From NCBI GenBank assembly GCA_026125835.1, contig JAHCKJ010000086.1, forward strand, positions 1 to 8,244: 8,244 nucleotides of DNA, given 5' to 3'. The notes beneath the pieces are model-generated. The model was not told where the DNA came from. It searched no databases and saw nothing but the letters and a program-made list of their open reading frames with translations. Source of the stretch: Sphingopyxis sp. GTDB taxonomy: Bacteria > Pseudomonadota > Alphaproteobacteria > Sphingomonadales > Sphingomonadaceae. A program made the translations under genes and the position numbers. Position 1 is the first letter of the stretch. Each line of letters starts with the position of its first letter. Positions 1-6,372 of this stretch are shown here, piece after piece.

Positions 1-977
1 GGGTCAAGAATCTGTCCGAGGCCGCGCGCAGCCAATATCTGGCGACCGAACAGGCCGGGCGCGCGTTCCGGCTGGCGCTGGTGCGCGACGTCGCGTCGAC
101 CTATTTCGCCTCGCGCGGCGCCGAGGAACAGATCGCGCTGGCCGAAGCGACGGTGACCAGCCGCCAGGAGGGGCTGCGGATCGCCAAGCGGCGGCTCGAC
201 GCGGGGGTAACCTCGGCGCTCGATTACCGCCAGTCGGAGACGCTGCTGACGCAGGCGGAAACGCAGCTCGCCAGCCTGAAGCTGGGCAAGGCACAGGCGG
301 ACAATTTCCTGGCCGTGCTGACCGGCGGACCCGTCGCCGGTCCCCTGCCCGCGCCGCTGCCGCTCGTCGCCCAGGCGGGGTCGCCGGCGCTGACCGCGGG
401 CCTGCCGTCGGACCTGCTCGTCGCGCGGCCCGACATCGTGGCGGCGGAGGAACGGCTGCGCGCCGCGCGCGCCAATGTCGGCGCGGCACGCGCGGCGTTT
501 TTTCCGTCGATCTCGCTGACCGGCAATCTCGGCTTTGCCTCGGGATCGCTCGACAATCTGTTCGGCAACGACGGCTTCGGGTGGAGTTTCGGTCCGTCGA
601 TCCGACTGCCCATATTCGATTTCGGGCGCAACAAGGGCAATCTGACCGTCGCCGAAGCGCGCGAGAATATCGCGGTCGCCACCTATGAGCGCACCGTGCA
701 GGGCGCGTTCCGCGAAGTCGCCGACGCGCTGGCGGGACGCCGCTACCTCGCCGAACAGGTCGAGGCGCAGGAACGCGGGACGCTGGCGCAGCGTCGCATC
801 GCCGATCTGGCGCGCAAGCGGTACCGCGAAGGCGTGTCGACCTATCTCGAAGTGCTCGACGCCGAACGCAATCTGTTCGCGGCCGAGCAGGCGCTGGTAG
901 AAATCCGCCGCGCGCAGGTCGATAATCTGGTTACGCTCTATGTGGCGCTCGGCGGCGGGTTGGTCGGGCGCCAGTAA
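1..977 (+). CDS. Outer-membrane efflux channel, NodT/OprM type (5' truncated)
   Basis: This is the outer-membrane channel of a tripartite (RND-type) efflux pump, expected to form a trimeric beta-barrel with a periplasmic helical tunnel. The reading frame is open from base 3, so 324 C-terminal residues are present of a usual 450-490; the signal/lipobox region is outside the window. The GTG at 81 is internal, because good coiled-coil sequence precedes it. Seen directly: the family signature GLPSDLLVARPDIVAAEERL (residues about 132-151 of the fragment), followed by ANVGAARAAFFPSISLTG, and the second barrel segment IRLPIFDFGRN. The two-fold internal repeat typical of the OEP domain is visible: a segment ending ADNFLAVLTGG is echoed by the last 50 residues ending VDNLVTLYVALGGG. 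The adaptor and inner-membrane pump genes probably lie upstream, which cannot be seen. The substrate cannot be told. The stop codon overlaps the ribosome binding site of the repair gene that follows, suggesting one transcript. Confidence 0.93.
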   Translation, partial: VKNLSEAARSQYLATEQAGRAFRLALVRDVASTYFASRGAEEQIALAEATVTSRQEGLRIAKRRLDAGVTSALDYRQSETLLTQAETQLASLKLGKAQADNFLAVLTGGPVAGPLPAPLPLVAQAGSPALTAGLPSDLLVARPDIVAAEERLRAARANVGAARAAFFPSISLTGNLGFASGSLDNLFGNDGFGWSFGPSIRLPIFDFGRNKGNLTVAEARENIAVATYERTVQGAFREVADALAGRRYLAEQVEAQERGTLAQRRIADLARKRYREGVSTYLEVLDAERNLFAAEQALVEIRRAQVDNLVTLYVALGGGLVGRQ

Positions 978-981
978 AGGA
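976..981 (+). promoter_or_regulatory. Ribosome binding site AAAGGA for the repair gene
   Basis: AAAGGA begins in the stop codon of the efflux gene. It is 8 bases before the ATT codon at 990, an ideal distance, but 47 bases before the TTG at 1029, which is too far. A second, weaker match (AAGGA, 1020-1024) lies only 4 bases before the TTG. The stronger site therefore argues for translation starting near 990. Confidence 0.5.
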
Positions 982-1028
982 CCAGACCGATTTCGGATAG
1001 CGCCAGCCCTGCCCTGCTGAAGGACATA

Positions 1029-2126
1029 TTGGGTCCGCAAGCGCTGGCGACGATCGCCGACGCGGGCGTCGCCGCGTCGCCGCGCTTTGACCGCAGAGCG
1101 TTCCTTGCCGCCGCGACCGACGGGCTCGCCGCGCTGTCGATCATGCAGCGGGTGCGCCATATCGCCGATGCGCTGCGCCATGCCCTGCCTGCCGACTATC
1201 GGACGGCGCTGGCTGTCATCGAGGCGATGGCTCCGCAGCTGACGCACAGCTTTCAGGCCATTGCAGTGACCGAATATGTCGCACGACACGGCCTCGACGA
1301 TTTCGACCGGTCAATGGACGCGCTTGCGGCGCTGACGCGCTTCGGCACCGCCGAATTCGCAATCCGGCCGTTTCTTGCGCTAGACGCCGACCGGGCGCTC
1401 GCAACCATGGCCGGGTGGACCAGCAGCAACGACGAACATGTTCGGCGGCTAGCGAGCGAAGGCGGCCGACCCCGCCTGCCCTGGGCCGCGCGCGTCCCAG
1501 CGCTCAAGGCCGATCCGACCCGCGCGGCGCCTATTCTGGAGGCGCTGAAGGCCGATCGCGCCATCTATGTCCGCAAATCGGTCGCCAATCATCTGAACGA
1601 CATCGCCAAGGACCGGCCCGACTGGCTGCTCGACCGGCTGGCGGACTGGCCGCAGGACGATCCGCACACGGCGTGGATCGTTCGTCACGCGCTGCGCACC
1701 CTGATCAAACAGGGCGATCCGCGCGCGCTCGCGCTGATCGGCGTCGGCCATGGCGCAGCGGTGACAGTAAGAAAATTTGCGGTCGAGCCAGCGGTGGTCC
1801 GGCTGGGCGAGCGGATCGCAATCGTCGCCGACATCGCCTCTACCGCTGCTGAGAACCAGCCGCTCATGGTTGATTATCGGATCCATTATGCGCGCACGGG
1901 CGGCAAGACGGCGGCAAAGGTGTTCAAGTGGAAGGGTTTCGACCTCGCGGCAGGCGATACGGCTTCGCTGCGTATCAGCCAGACTATCCGCGATTTCAGC
2001 ACACGACGGCATCATCCGGGGCGACATGTGGTCGCATTAATCGTCAATGGAAAGACGATGGGGGAAAGCGGCTTCGAGCTGCTGGGGGACGGTGCCTCAA
2101 TCGAGTCGGCCGCTTTCGAACCGTAG
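1029..2126 (+). CDS. AlkC-type DNA alkylation repair protein with C-terminal Ig-like domain
   Basis: Predicted DNA glycosylase of the AlkC/AlkD HEAT-like-repeat superfamily, which removes cationic alkylated bases such as 3-methyladenine without flipping them out of the helix; it would act on chromosomal DNA in the cytoplasm. Residues 1-240 are paired helices with AlkC-like stretches (TSSNDEHVRRLASEGGRPRL at 131-150, then PW; SVANHLNDIAKDRPDWLLDR; TAWIVRHALRTLIKQGDPRA). Residues about 246-353 are beta-rich (LGERIAIVADI, VDYRIHYAR, FKWKGFDLAAGD, HHPGRHVVALIVNGK), matching the Ig-like domain known from one AlkC subgroup. The coordinates use TTG at 1029, the first conventional start. However, the in-frame codons before it encode ISDSASPALLKDI, and LLKD(I) is the usual beginning of this family, so translation probably begins at ATT 990 (378 residues). 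No ATG or GTG exists in frame between the previous stop (975) and 1029. I did not assign the catalytic residues. The gene follows the efflux gene closely and converges on the penicillin-binding protein gene. Confidence 0.85.
   Translation: MGPQALATIADAGVAASPRFDRRAFLAAATDGLAALSIMQRVRHIADALRHALPADYRTALAVIEAMAPQLTHSFQAIAVTEYVARHGLDDFDRSMDALAALTRFGTAEFAIRPFLALDADRALATMAGWTSSNDEHVRRLASEGGRPRLPWAARVPALKADPTRAAPILEALKADRAIYVRKSVANHLNDIAKDRPDWLLDRLADWPQDDPHTAWIVRHALRTLIKQGDPRALALIGVGHGAAVTVRKFAVEPAVVRLGERIAIVADIASTAAENQPLMVDYRIHYARTGGKTAAKVFKWKGFDLAAGDTASLRISQTIRDFSTRRHHPGRHVVALIVNGKTMGESGFELLGDGASIESAAFEP
2064..2117. repeat. 9-bp inverted repeat at the convergent gene ends
   Basis: GAAAGCGGC (2064-2072) and GCCGCTTTC (2109-2117) are perfect complements 36 bases apart, within the last codons of the repair gene and just downstream of the PBP stop. 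It could shape the 3' end of the leftward transcript, but no U-rich tract follows and it may be coincidental coding sequence. Confidence 0.35.
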
Positions 2127-2129
2127 CCC

Positions 2130-4166
2130 TCACGGCGGCGCGGGCGCCGGTTCCTCCGGTGCGCCTTTCGTGATCGGCAACCGCAAATCAATGCGGCTGC
2201 CGTTGATTTCGGTCGAAATCACCGCATCGCCGCCTTCAATCCCGACGCGTGTCCTGTCGCCCACCGGGATCGCGGCGACGTCGGGAATATCTTGGGGCTC
2301 GACCGGACCGCGCGGATCGGCCTCGCGACGCGGCGGCGCCGCTTGCTGACCCGACGCCTGCATCATGAAATCGCGCCAGATGCGCGCAGGCAGCCCGCCG
2401 CCCGAAATGCCGCGCAGCGGGCTATTGTCGTCGTTGCCAATCCACACCCCGACGACCAGCCCGTTGGCATAGCCGACGAACAGCGCGTCGCGATTGTCCT
2501 GGCTCGTCCCGGTCTTGCCGAAATTCGCCTGCGGCAGCCGCGCCGCGCGTCCGGTGCCGCGATTGACCGCGGCACGCAGCATCCGTTCGATGTCCTCATG
2601 CACTCTGGAACGAAAGCGGCTTGGCCCCGAAATCAGATTTTCGAACCAGCCCTTTTCCTCGCCCTCGAACGCGTGCGGGACCACCGGATAGCTGTTCGCA
2701 GCGACCGCGGCATAAGCGGCGGTGAGTTCGAGCAAGGTCATGCTCGACGTGCCGAGCGCGAGGCTGGGGTCGCCCTTGGTCATCGGCGCGGTGACCCCCA
2801 GATCGCGCGCCATGTCGATGACCTTGTCGTCGCCGACCTCGCGCAGCAGCCGCACCGCGGCGACATTGCTCGACGTCGCGAACGCATCCTCCAGCGTGAT
2901 CGTTTTCGAATAGGCGCCGCCCGAATTTTTCGGGCGGTACGACCCTGTTTCGATCGGCTGGTTGTCGATGACATCATCGGGTTCCCACCCGGCGCGCAGC
3001 GCGGCCAGATAAACGAACAGCTTGAACGTCGATCCCGGCTGGCGCCGCGCCTGGGTGGCGCGATTGAAGGGCGAGGCGGCATAATCCTTGCCGCCAACCA
3101 TCGCGACAACCTCGCCGTTGGGGCGCATCGCGACCAGCGCGACCTGTGCCTGCCCGACCCCGGCCCGGCTGGTGACGCGCCGCGCCACCGCCTGCAACCG
3201 CGCGTCGAGCGTCGTCTTGATCGTCTGGCGCGAATAACCGACATCGCTCAATTTACGCGCCTCGGGCAATGCCCAGTCGGCGAAATAGGTGCCGGTCGGC
3301 AACGTGTTGCGCGACCGCACATCGATGCGCGGGGTGCGGATCGCTTTTCGTTCCGTTTCGGACAGATAGCCCGTCGCGACCATCGCGTTCAGCACCAGTT
3401 GCATGCGTTCTTCGGCAAGGCCGGGGTTCTTCGTCGGCGCAAGCCGCGACGGCGCCTGCACCAGTCCAGCCAGCATCGCCGCCTGCGCCGGGGTCAGCTT
3501 TTCGGGCTGGCGATAGAAATAATGGAGCGACGCCGCACGCAAACCATAGGTGTTGTCGCCGAAATAGGCGTTCGACAGATAGCGTTCGAGAATTTCGTCC
3601 TTGCTCAACCACGCCTCGAGCCAGAAAGCGATCAGCGCCTCGCGCGCCTTGCGCCCCAGCGTGCGCTTGGGGGTCAGAAAGGTGAATTTTGCCAGTTGCT
3701 GGGTGATCGTGCTGCCGCCCTGCGTCCGCCCGCCGGTGACGTTGCTCCACACCGCGCGCGCGATGCTGCGCGGATCGACCCCCCAATGGCTGTAAAAGCG
3801 CCGGTCCTCGATCGCGAGAAAAGCGCCGGTGACATGCCTGGGCAGGTCGGCGGCCATTACCGGTGCATCGACGATCGCGCCCGACCGCGCGATCGGGGTG
3901 CCGTCCGACGCGAGCAGGGTAATCTGCGGCGGGACGATCGGTTCGAGCGATTTCGACAAGGGCGCCGTGAGCGCCAGCCAGCCGACGAGCATGATGAAAA
4001 GAATGCAGAAGATTGCAAAACCGCGCGATATTCGCCGCCGCCATTTGCGCCACCGCGTCTCTGGAACCGCCACCGGCGGCGCGTCGTAAACCGGTGCGTC
4101 CGGCGCAGGAAAGGGCGACGCGACGGGGGCGGGATCGGGGGTTTTGGATTTAAACAACCAGAACAT
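2130..4166 (-). CDS. Class A penicillin-binding protein (PBP1A-like transglycosylase/transpeptidase)
   Basis: Bifunctional peptidoglycan synthase, 678 residues: it polymerises lipid II into glycan strands and cross-links their peptides at the outer face of the inner membrane. Domains: a proline-rich cytoplasmic tail (1-35), a basic patch RWRKWRRR (38-45), one membrane anchor (about 50-67), GT51 transglycosylase (about 85-265) and transpeptidase (about 315-605). GT51 motifs are EDRRFYSHWGVD (120-131, catalytic Glu120), GGSTITQQLAK (150-160), RKAREALIA (172-180, second Glu176) and KDEILERYLSNAYFG (189-203). Transpeptidase motifs are STFK (nucleophile Ser379), SSN (432-434) and KTG (551-553). 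All catalytic positions are intact. It is shorter than typical 800-residue PBP1A and has little room for the extra outer domain between the two catalytic domains. After a Pro/Arg linker there is a beta-like tail (VGIEGGDAVISTEINGSRID) and a proline-rich end. The ATG has no clear ribosome binding site but sits just after a strong promoter. The exact PBP1 subtype cannot be fixed from motifs alone. Confidence 0.95.
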   Translation of the reverse strand: MFWLFKSKTPDPAPVASPFPAPDAPVYDAPPVAVPETRWRKWRRRISRGFAIFCILFIMLVGWLALTAPLSKSLEPIVPPQITLLASDGTPIARSGAIVDAPVMAADLPRHVTGAFLAIEDRRFYSHWGVDPRSIARAVWSNVTGGRTQGGSTITQQLAKFTFLTPKRTLGRKAREALIAFWLEAWLSKDEILERYLSNAYFGDNTYGLRAASLHYFYRQPEKLTPAQAAMLAGLVQAPSRLAPTKNPGLAEERMQLVLNAMVATGYLSETERKAIRTPRIDVRSRNTLPTGTYFADWALPEARKLSDVGYSRQTIKTTLDARLQAVARRVTSRAGVGQAQVALVAMRPNGEVVAMVGGKDYAASPFNRATQARRQPGSTFKLFVYLAALRAGWEPDDVIDNQPIETGSYRPKNSGGAYSKTITLEDAFATSSNVAAVRLLREVGDDKVIDMARDLGVTAPMTKGDPSLALGTSSMTLLELTAAYAAVAANSYPVVPHAFEGEEKGWFENLISGPSRFRSRVHEDIERMLRAAVNRGTGRAARLPQANFGKTGTSQDNRDALFVGYANGLVVGVWIGNDDNSPLRGISGGGLPARIWRDFMMQASGQQAAPPRREADPRGPVEPQDIPDVAAIPVGDRTRVGIEGGDAVISTEINGSRIDLRLPITKGAPEEPAPAPP

Positions 4167-4265
4167 GCTCGGTTACCGTATTAATATCGCAATACAGCAT
4201 AAGCAAATATCTTGTGCGGCCTGCCGCGGAAGCAAAGGGCGAAGCCTGCCGGTGGCATGCAAATT
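4167..4265. other. Intergenic region between the hutC end and the PBP start
   Basis: These 99 bases separate two leftward genes. They hold the PBP promoter and an imperfect tandem duplication: AAGCAAA followed by GCCTGCCG occurs at 4201-4226 and again at 4230-4251. A short GC hairpin (GCGG/CCGC arms, 4216-4227) has no T-run after it in the leftward direction, so I do not call a hutC terminator. No small gene was recognised. Confidence 0.5.
4178..4206 (-). promoter_or_regulatory. Predicted sigma70-type promoter of the penicillin-binding protein gene
   Basis: Read on the minus strand, TTGCTT (4206-4201) and TAATAC (4183-4178) are separated by exactly 17 bases, close to the housekeeping consensus. 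Transcription would start near 4171, leaving about 5 bases before the ATG at 4166. An inverted repeat GTATT/AATAC (4178-4182 and 4191-4195) overlaps the -10 element and could be a protein site, though this may be chance. Confidence 0.6.
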
Positions 4266-4970
4266 TCAGCCAGGGTCGCGCTTGCCCGTCCCGGCCTGAA
4301 ACTCGGCCACCAGGTCGAAGCGGTCGCCGCGGAAAAGCTGGCGGACGTGGGTGACGGGCCGGTCGCCGCGCCAGGTGTCGCGTTCGAGCTGGAGGCAGGC
4401 GGCGCCGCTGTTGGTCGCCAGCGCCGCCGCTTCGGCGCGGGTGGCGGCGATGGCGCGCACGACGTGGCGCGCCGAGGTCCAGGGAATATGCGCGAGCAGC
4501 CAGGTTCCCGGCGCCTCGACGGCAAAATTCGCCTCCGCCGCCGCGGGGACTTCGGCGAGTTCGATCGTGCGGCTCTCGAGCGCGAAGGGTTCGTCGGCGG
4601 CAAAGTGAATACCATCGATCTGGAGCGTGTCGGCTTCGCCGGCATTTTTGCGGCGGACGACCGCGCGCGCTTCCCAGCGATAGGCTTCGCCGCGCGCCGC
4701 GATCAGCTCGGCCAGGTCGGGAACGGTCATCACCGCCGAATGCACCGGCGGATGCGCGACGAACGAGCCCGCCTTGCGCCGCCGTTCGACCAGCCCCGCG
4801 GCGACAAGTTCGGCCAGCGCCTTGCTGACCGTCGCGCGCGCGCATCCGTAGCGGGCCGCGAGCTCCTGTTCGATCGGGATGCGCGTTCCCGGTCTCCATT
4901 CGCCCGAGTGGATGCGGCTTTCGATATCCTCGCGGATCCGGCGCGCGGGGTTCGGCGCCGCGCGCGTCAC
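4266..4970 (-). CDS. hutC: Histidine utilization repressor HutC (GntR family)
   Basis: DNA-binding repressor of the histidine degradation genes, 234 residues; relatives are released from DNA by urocanate. The N-terminal winged helix-turn-helix spans about residues 8-73, with ARRIREDIESRIHSGEWRPG and the recognition region EQELAARYGCARATVSKALA (34-53), then GLVERRRKAGSF for the wing. The rest (about 80-230) fits the UTRA ligand-binding domain of the HutC subfamily, with IHFAADEPFALESRTIEL and RPVTHVRQLFRGDRFDLVAEF. The frame is open for another 45 codons upstream, but that stretch is Arg-rich and is the shadow of hutF. The GTG at 4970 is chosen because it overlaps the hutF stop as GTGA (4-base overlap) and gives the usual family length. 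Being downstream of hutF on the same transcript, hutC should be controlled by the palindrome at 6330-6347 and so regulate itself. Its assignment rests on both the domain make-up and the hut neighbours. Confidence 0.92.
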   Translation of the reverse strand: MTRAAPNPARRIREDIESRIHSGEWRPGTRIPIEQELAARYGCARATVSKALAELVAAGLVERRRKAGSFVAHPPVHSAVMTVPDLAELIAARGEAYRWEARAVVRRKNAGEADTLQIDGIHFAADEPFALESRTIELAEVPAAAEANFAVEAPGTWLLAHIPWTSARHVVRAIAATRAEAAALATNSGAACLQLERDTWRGDRPVTHVRQLFRGDRFDLVAEFQAGTGKRDPG

Positions 4971-6316
4971 GCGACGATCCGCTCGACGCTTTTGCGATAG
5001 GCGGCGGCGATAGCGGCGCGGTCGACATGGCGCCCGCCTGCGACGCGCTTGACCCCGGCGCGCCAGACGCAATCGATGGTCCCTGCCCCGCCCGCGAAAA
5101 TCCATCGGTCAAGCATCGTCGCATCGTCGCATCCCGCAAAGCTCGGGTGAGCGAGATCGAGCGAGACGATGTCGGCGGGCTGGCCGACCGCCAAACCCGC
5201 TTCGACCCCCAGCGCCTGTGCGCCACCGGCGAGCGCGCGGGCATAGAGGTTGGCGCCGACGAAGGGCGACGCCTCGCCCGCCAGCAAGGCGCGCGCGCGG
5301 TGCGCGAGCCGCTGCGAATATTCGAGCGCGCGCAGCTCCCCCGCAGCGTCGATCAGGATATTGCTGTCGGTGCCGACCCCGAACGCGCCCCCCGCCGCGA
5401 GATAGTCGATCGCCGGGAAAATGCCGTCACCGAGGTTCGCCTCGGTAATCGGACAAAGCCCGGCGACCGCCCCCACGGCGGCGAGCCGCGGCGTCTCGCG
5501 CGTGTCGACATGCGTCGAATGGATGAGGCACCAGCGTTCGTTGACCCCGGCATTGTCGAGCAGCCATTCGACCGGCCGCGCCCCGCTCCACGCGACGCAA
5601 TCATCGACCTCTTTCACCTGTTCGGCGGCGTGGATATGGACCGGGCCGGTGGGCGACATGGCGAGCAGCGCCGCGAGTTGGTCGGGGTCAACCGCGCGCA
5701 GCGAATGCGGGGCGACGCCGATATTGGTGTCGCCCGTCAGCTTCGATCGCGACGCATCGAGCAGCGCGGCGAAACCGTCGATGTCATTCAGAAAGCGCCG
5801 CTGGCCGGGGCTCGGTGCCGCACCGCCAAAATTGCCGTGGGCGTAGAAGACCGGGAGCAGGGTCAGGCCGATGCCCGTCGCGGCGCTCGCTTCAACGATG
5901 GCGCCCGCCATTTCGGCGCGGTCGGCATAAGCTGCGCCCGCCGGATCATGGTGGAGATAGTGGAATTCCCCGACGCGGGTAAAACCACCCTCCAGCATTT
6001 CCACATAGGCCTGCGCGGTGATCGCCGCGACATCCTCGGGCGTCAGCCGGTCGAGGAAGCGGTACATGATCTCGCGCCAGCTCCAGAAATTGTCGTCGGG
6101 GCGGCTGCGGCGTTCCGAAAGCCCCGCCAGCCCGCGCTGGAAACCATGGCTATGGACGTTGCAAAGCCCGGGCAGCGCCGCAGCGTGGCGTTCGTCATCC
6201 GGGTCGGCGCCGACCCCCATTTCAAGCGCAGCAATCCGCCCGTCGTCGACGCTCAGCCGCACATCGTGCTGCCAGCTGTTGTCGATCCACGCGCGCTGAA
6301 ACCAGTAAGCCATCAT
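4967..6316 (-). CDS. hutF: Formimidoylglutamate deiminase HutF
   Basis: Zinc amidohydrolase that turns N-formimino-L-glutamate into N-formyl-L-glutamate and ammonia in the cytoplasm, the step that defines the five-enzyme histidine pathway. 449 residues, the usual length. Seen: the metal-binding HSH (55-57), RxxM after FWSW (Arg81), EFHY (Tyr120), APHS (His204), HIHAAE (227-232; metal His229, catalytic Glu232), LIHSTH (His266) and GVGTDSN (metal Asp317). The spacing of these residues matches that described for Pseudomonas HutF, so an active deiminase is expected rather than a guanine or cytosine deaminase. Two adjacent ATGs (6316 and 6313) could start it; GAAGG lies 6 or 9 bases before them, so they cannot be told apart. 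It is the first gene of the leftward hutFC transcript and overlaps hutC by 4 bases. Formylglutamate deformylase (hutG), needed next, is not in the window. Confidence 0.95.
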   Translation of the reverse strand: MMAYWFQRAWIDNSWQHDVRLSVDDGRIAALEMGVGADPDDERHAAALPGLCNVHSHGFQRGLAGLSERRSRPDDNFWSWREIMYRFLDRLTPEDVAAITAQAYVEMLEGGFTRVGEFHYLHHDPAGAAYADRAEMAGAIVEASAATGIGLTLLPVFYAHGNFGGAAPSPGQRRFLNDIDGFAALLDASRSKLTGDTNIGVAPHSLRAVDPDQLAALLAMSPTGPVHIHAAEQVKEVDDCVAWSGARPVEWLLDNAGVNERWCLIHSTHVDTRETPRLAAVGAVAGLCPITEANLGDGIFPAIDYLAAGGAFGVGTDSNILIDAAGELRALEYSQRLAHRARALLAGEASPFVGANLYARALAGGAQALGVEAGLAVGQPADIVSLDLAHPSFAGCDDATMLDRWIFAGGAGTIDCVWRAGVKRVAGGRHVDRAAIAAAYRKSVERIVA

Positions 6317-6322
6317 CGGGAG

Positions 6323-6327
6323 CCTTC
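6323..6327 (-). promoter_or_regulatory. Ribosome binding site of hutF
   Basis: GAAGG on the minus strand lies 6 bases before the ATG at 6316 and 9 before the second ATG at 6313. It sits directly next to the palindromic operator. Confidence 0.6.
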
Positions 6328-6329
6328 AT

Positions 6330-6347
6330 ATTATGTCTAGACATAAT
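6330..6347. promoter_or_regulatory. Palindromic operator, predicted HutC binding site
   Basis: ATTATGTCTAGACATAAT is a perfect 18-bp palindrome in the gap between the divergent hutF and hutI genes. Its core TGTCTAGACA resembles the TGTA-rich dyads bound by HutC and other UTRA-type GntR regulators, and hutC lies in the same locus. Both strands contain -10-like hexamers in or beside it (TATTAT 6329-6334 and CATAAT 6342-6347 on plus; CATAAT and TAATAT on minus) but no good -35 at the right distance, so the divergent promoters are inferred, not seen clearly. Binding here would block both hutFC and hutIH. Its left end is 13 bases from the hutF start. Confidence 0.75.
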
Positions 6348-6356
6348 GGCCCATTC

Positions 6357-6361
6357 GGGAG
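6357..6361 (+). promoter_or_regulatory. Ribosome binding site deciding the hutI start
   Basis: GGGAG lies 11 bases before the ATG at 6373. No such element precedes the upstream in-frame ATG at 6346, whose first two bases are the last two bases of the palindrome. This favours 6373. Confidence 0.5.
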
Positions 6362-6372
6362 ATGTTGTCCAG

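Noticed and set aside
2292..4184. 630-codon open frame on the plus strand, antisense to the penicillin-binding protein gene
   Set aside because: Its product is Arg/Gly-rich with no recognisable domain, and the minus strand carries every GT51 and transpeptidase motif. Long antisense frames are expected in GC-rich coding DNA.
4216..4227. GC hairpin after hutC as an intrinsic terminator
   Set aside because: The stem is only 4-5 pairs with a 2-4 base loop, and no U-run follows in the leftward direction.
4212..5000. 262-codon open frame on the plus strand, antisense to hutC
   Set aside because: No family resemblance; the minus strand has a clear winged-helix repressor with a coupled start.
4971..5105. 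45-codon upstream extension of hutC
   Set aside because: It lies entirely inside hutF, is unusually Arg-rich, and the GTG at 4970 overlapping the hutF stop gives the normal family length.
4150..5244. 364-codon minus-strand frame spanning hutC and the PBP promoter
   Set aside because: It is in a different frame from hutC and hutF, rich in Arg/Ser/Pro, and crosses an intergenic region; a shadow.
5027..6340. 437-codon open frame on the plus strand, antisense to hutF
   Set aside because: The opposite strand encodes HutF with all metal and catalytic residues; the antisense product looks like low-complexity shadow sequence.
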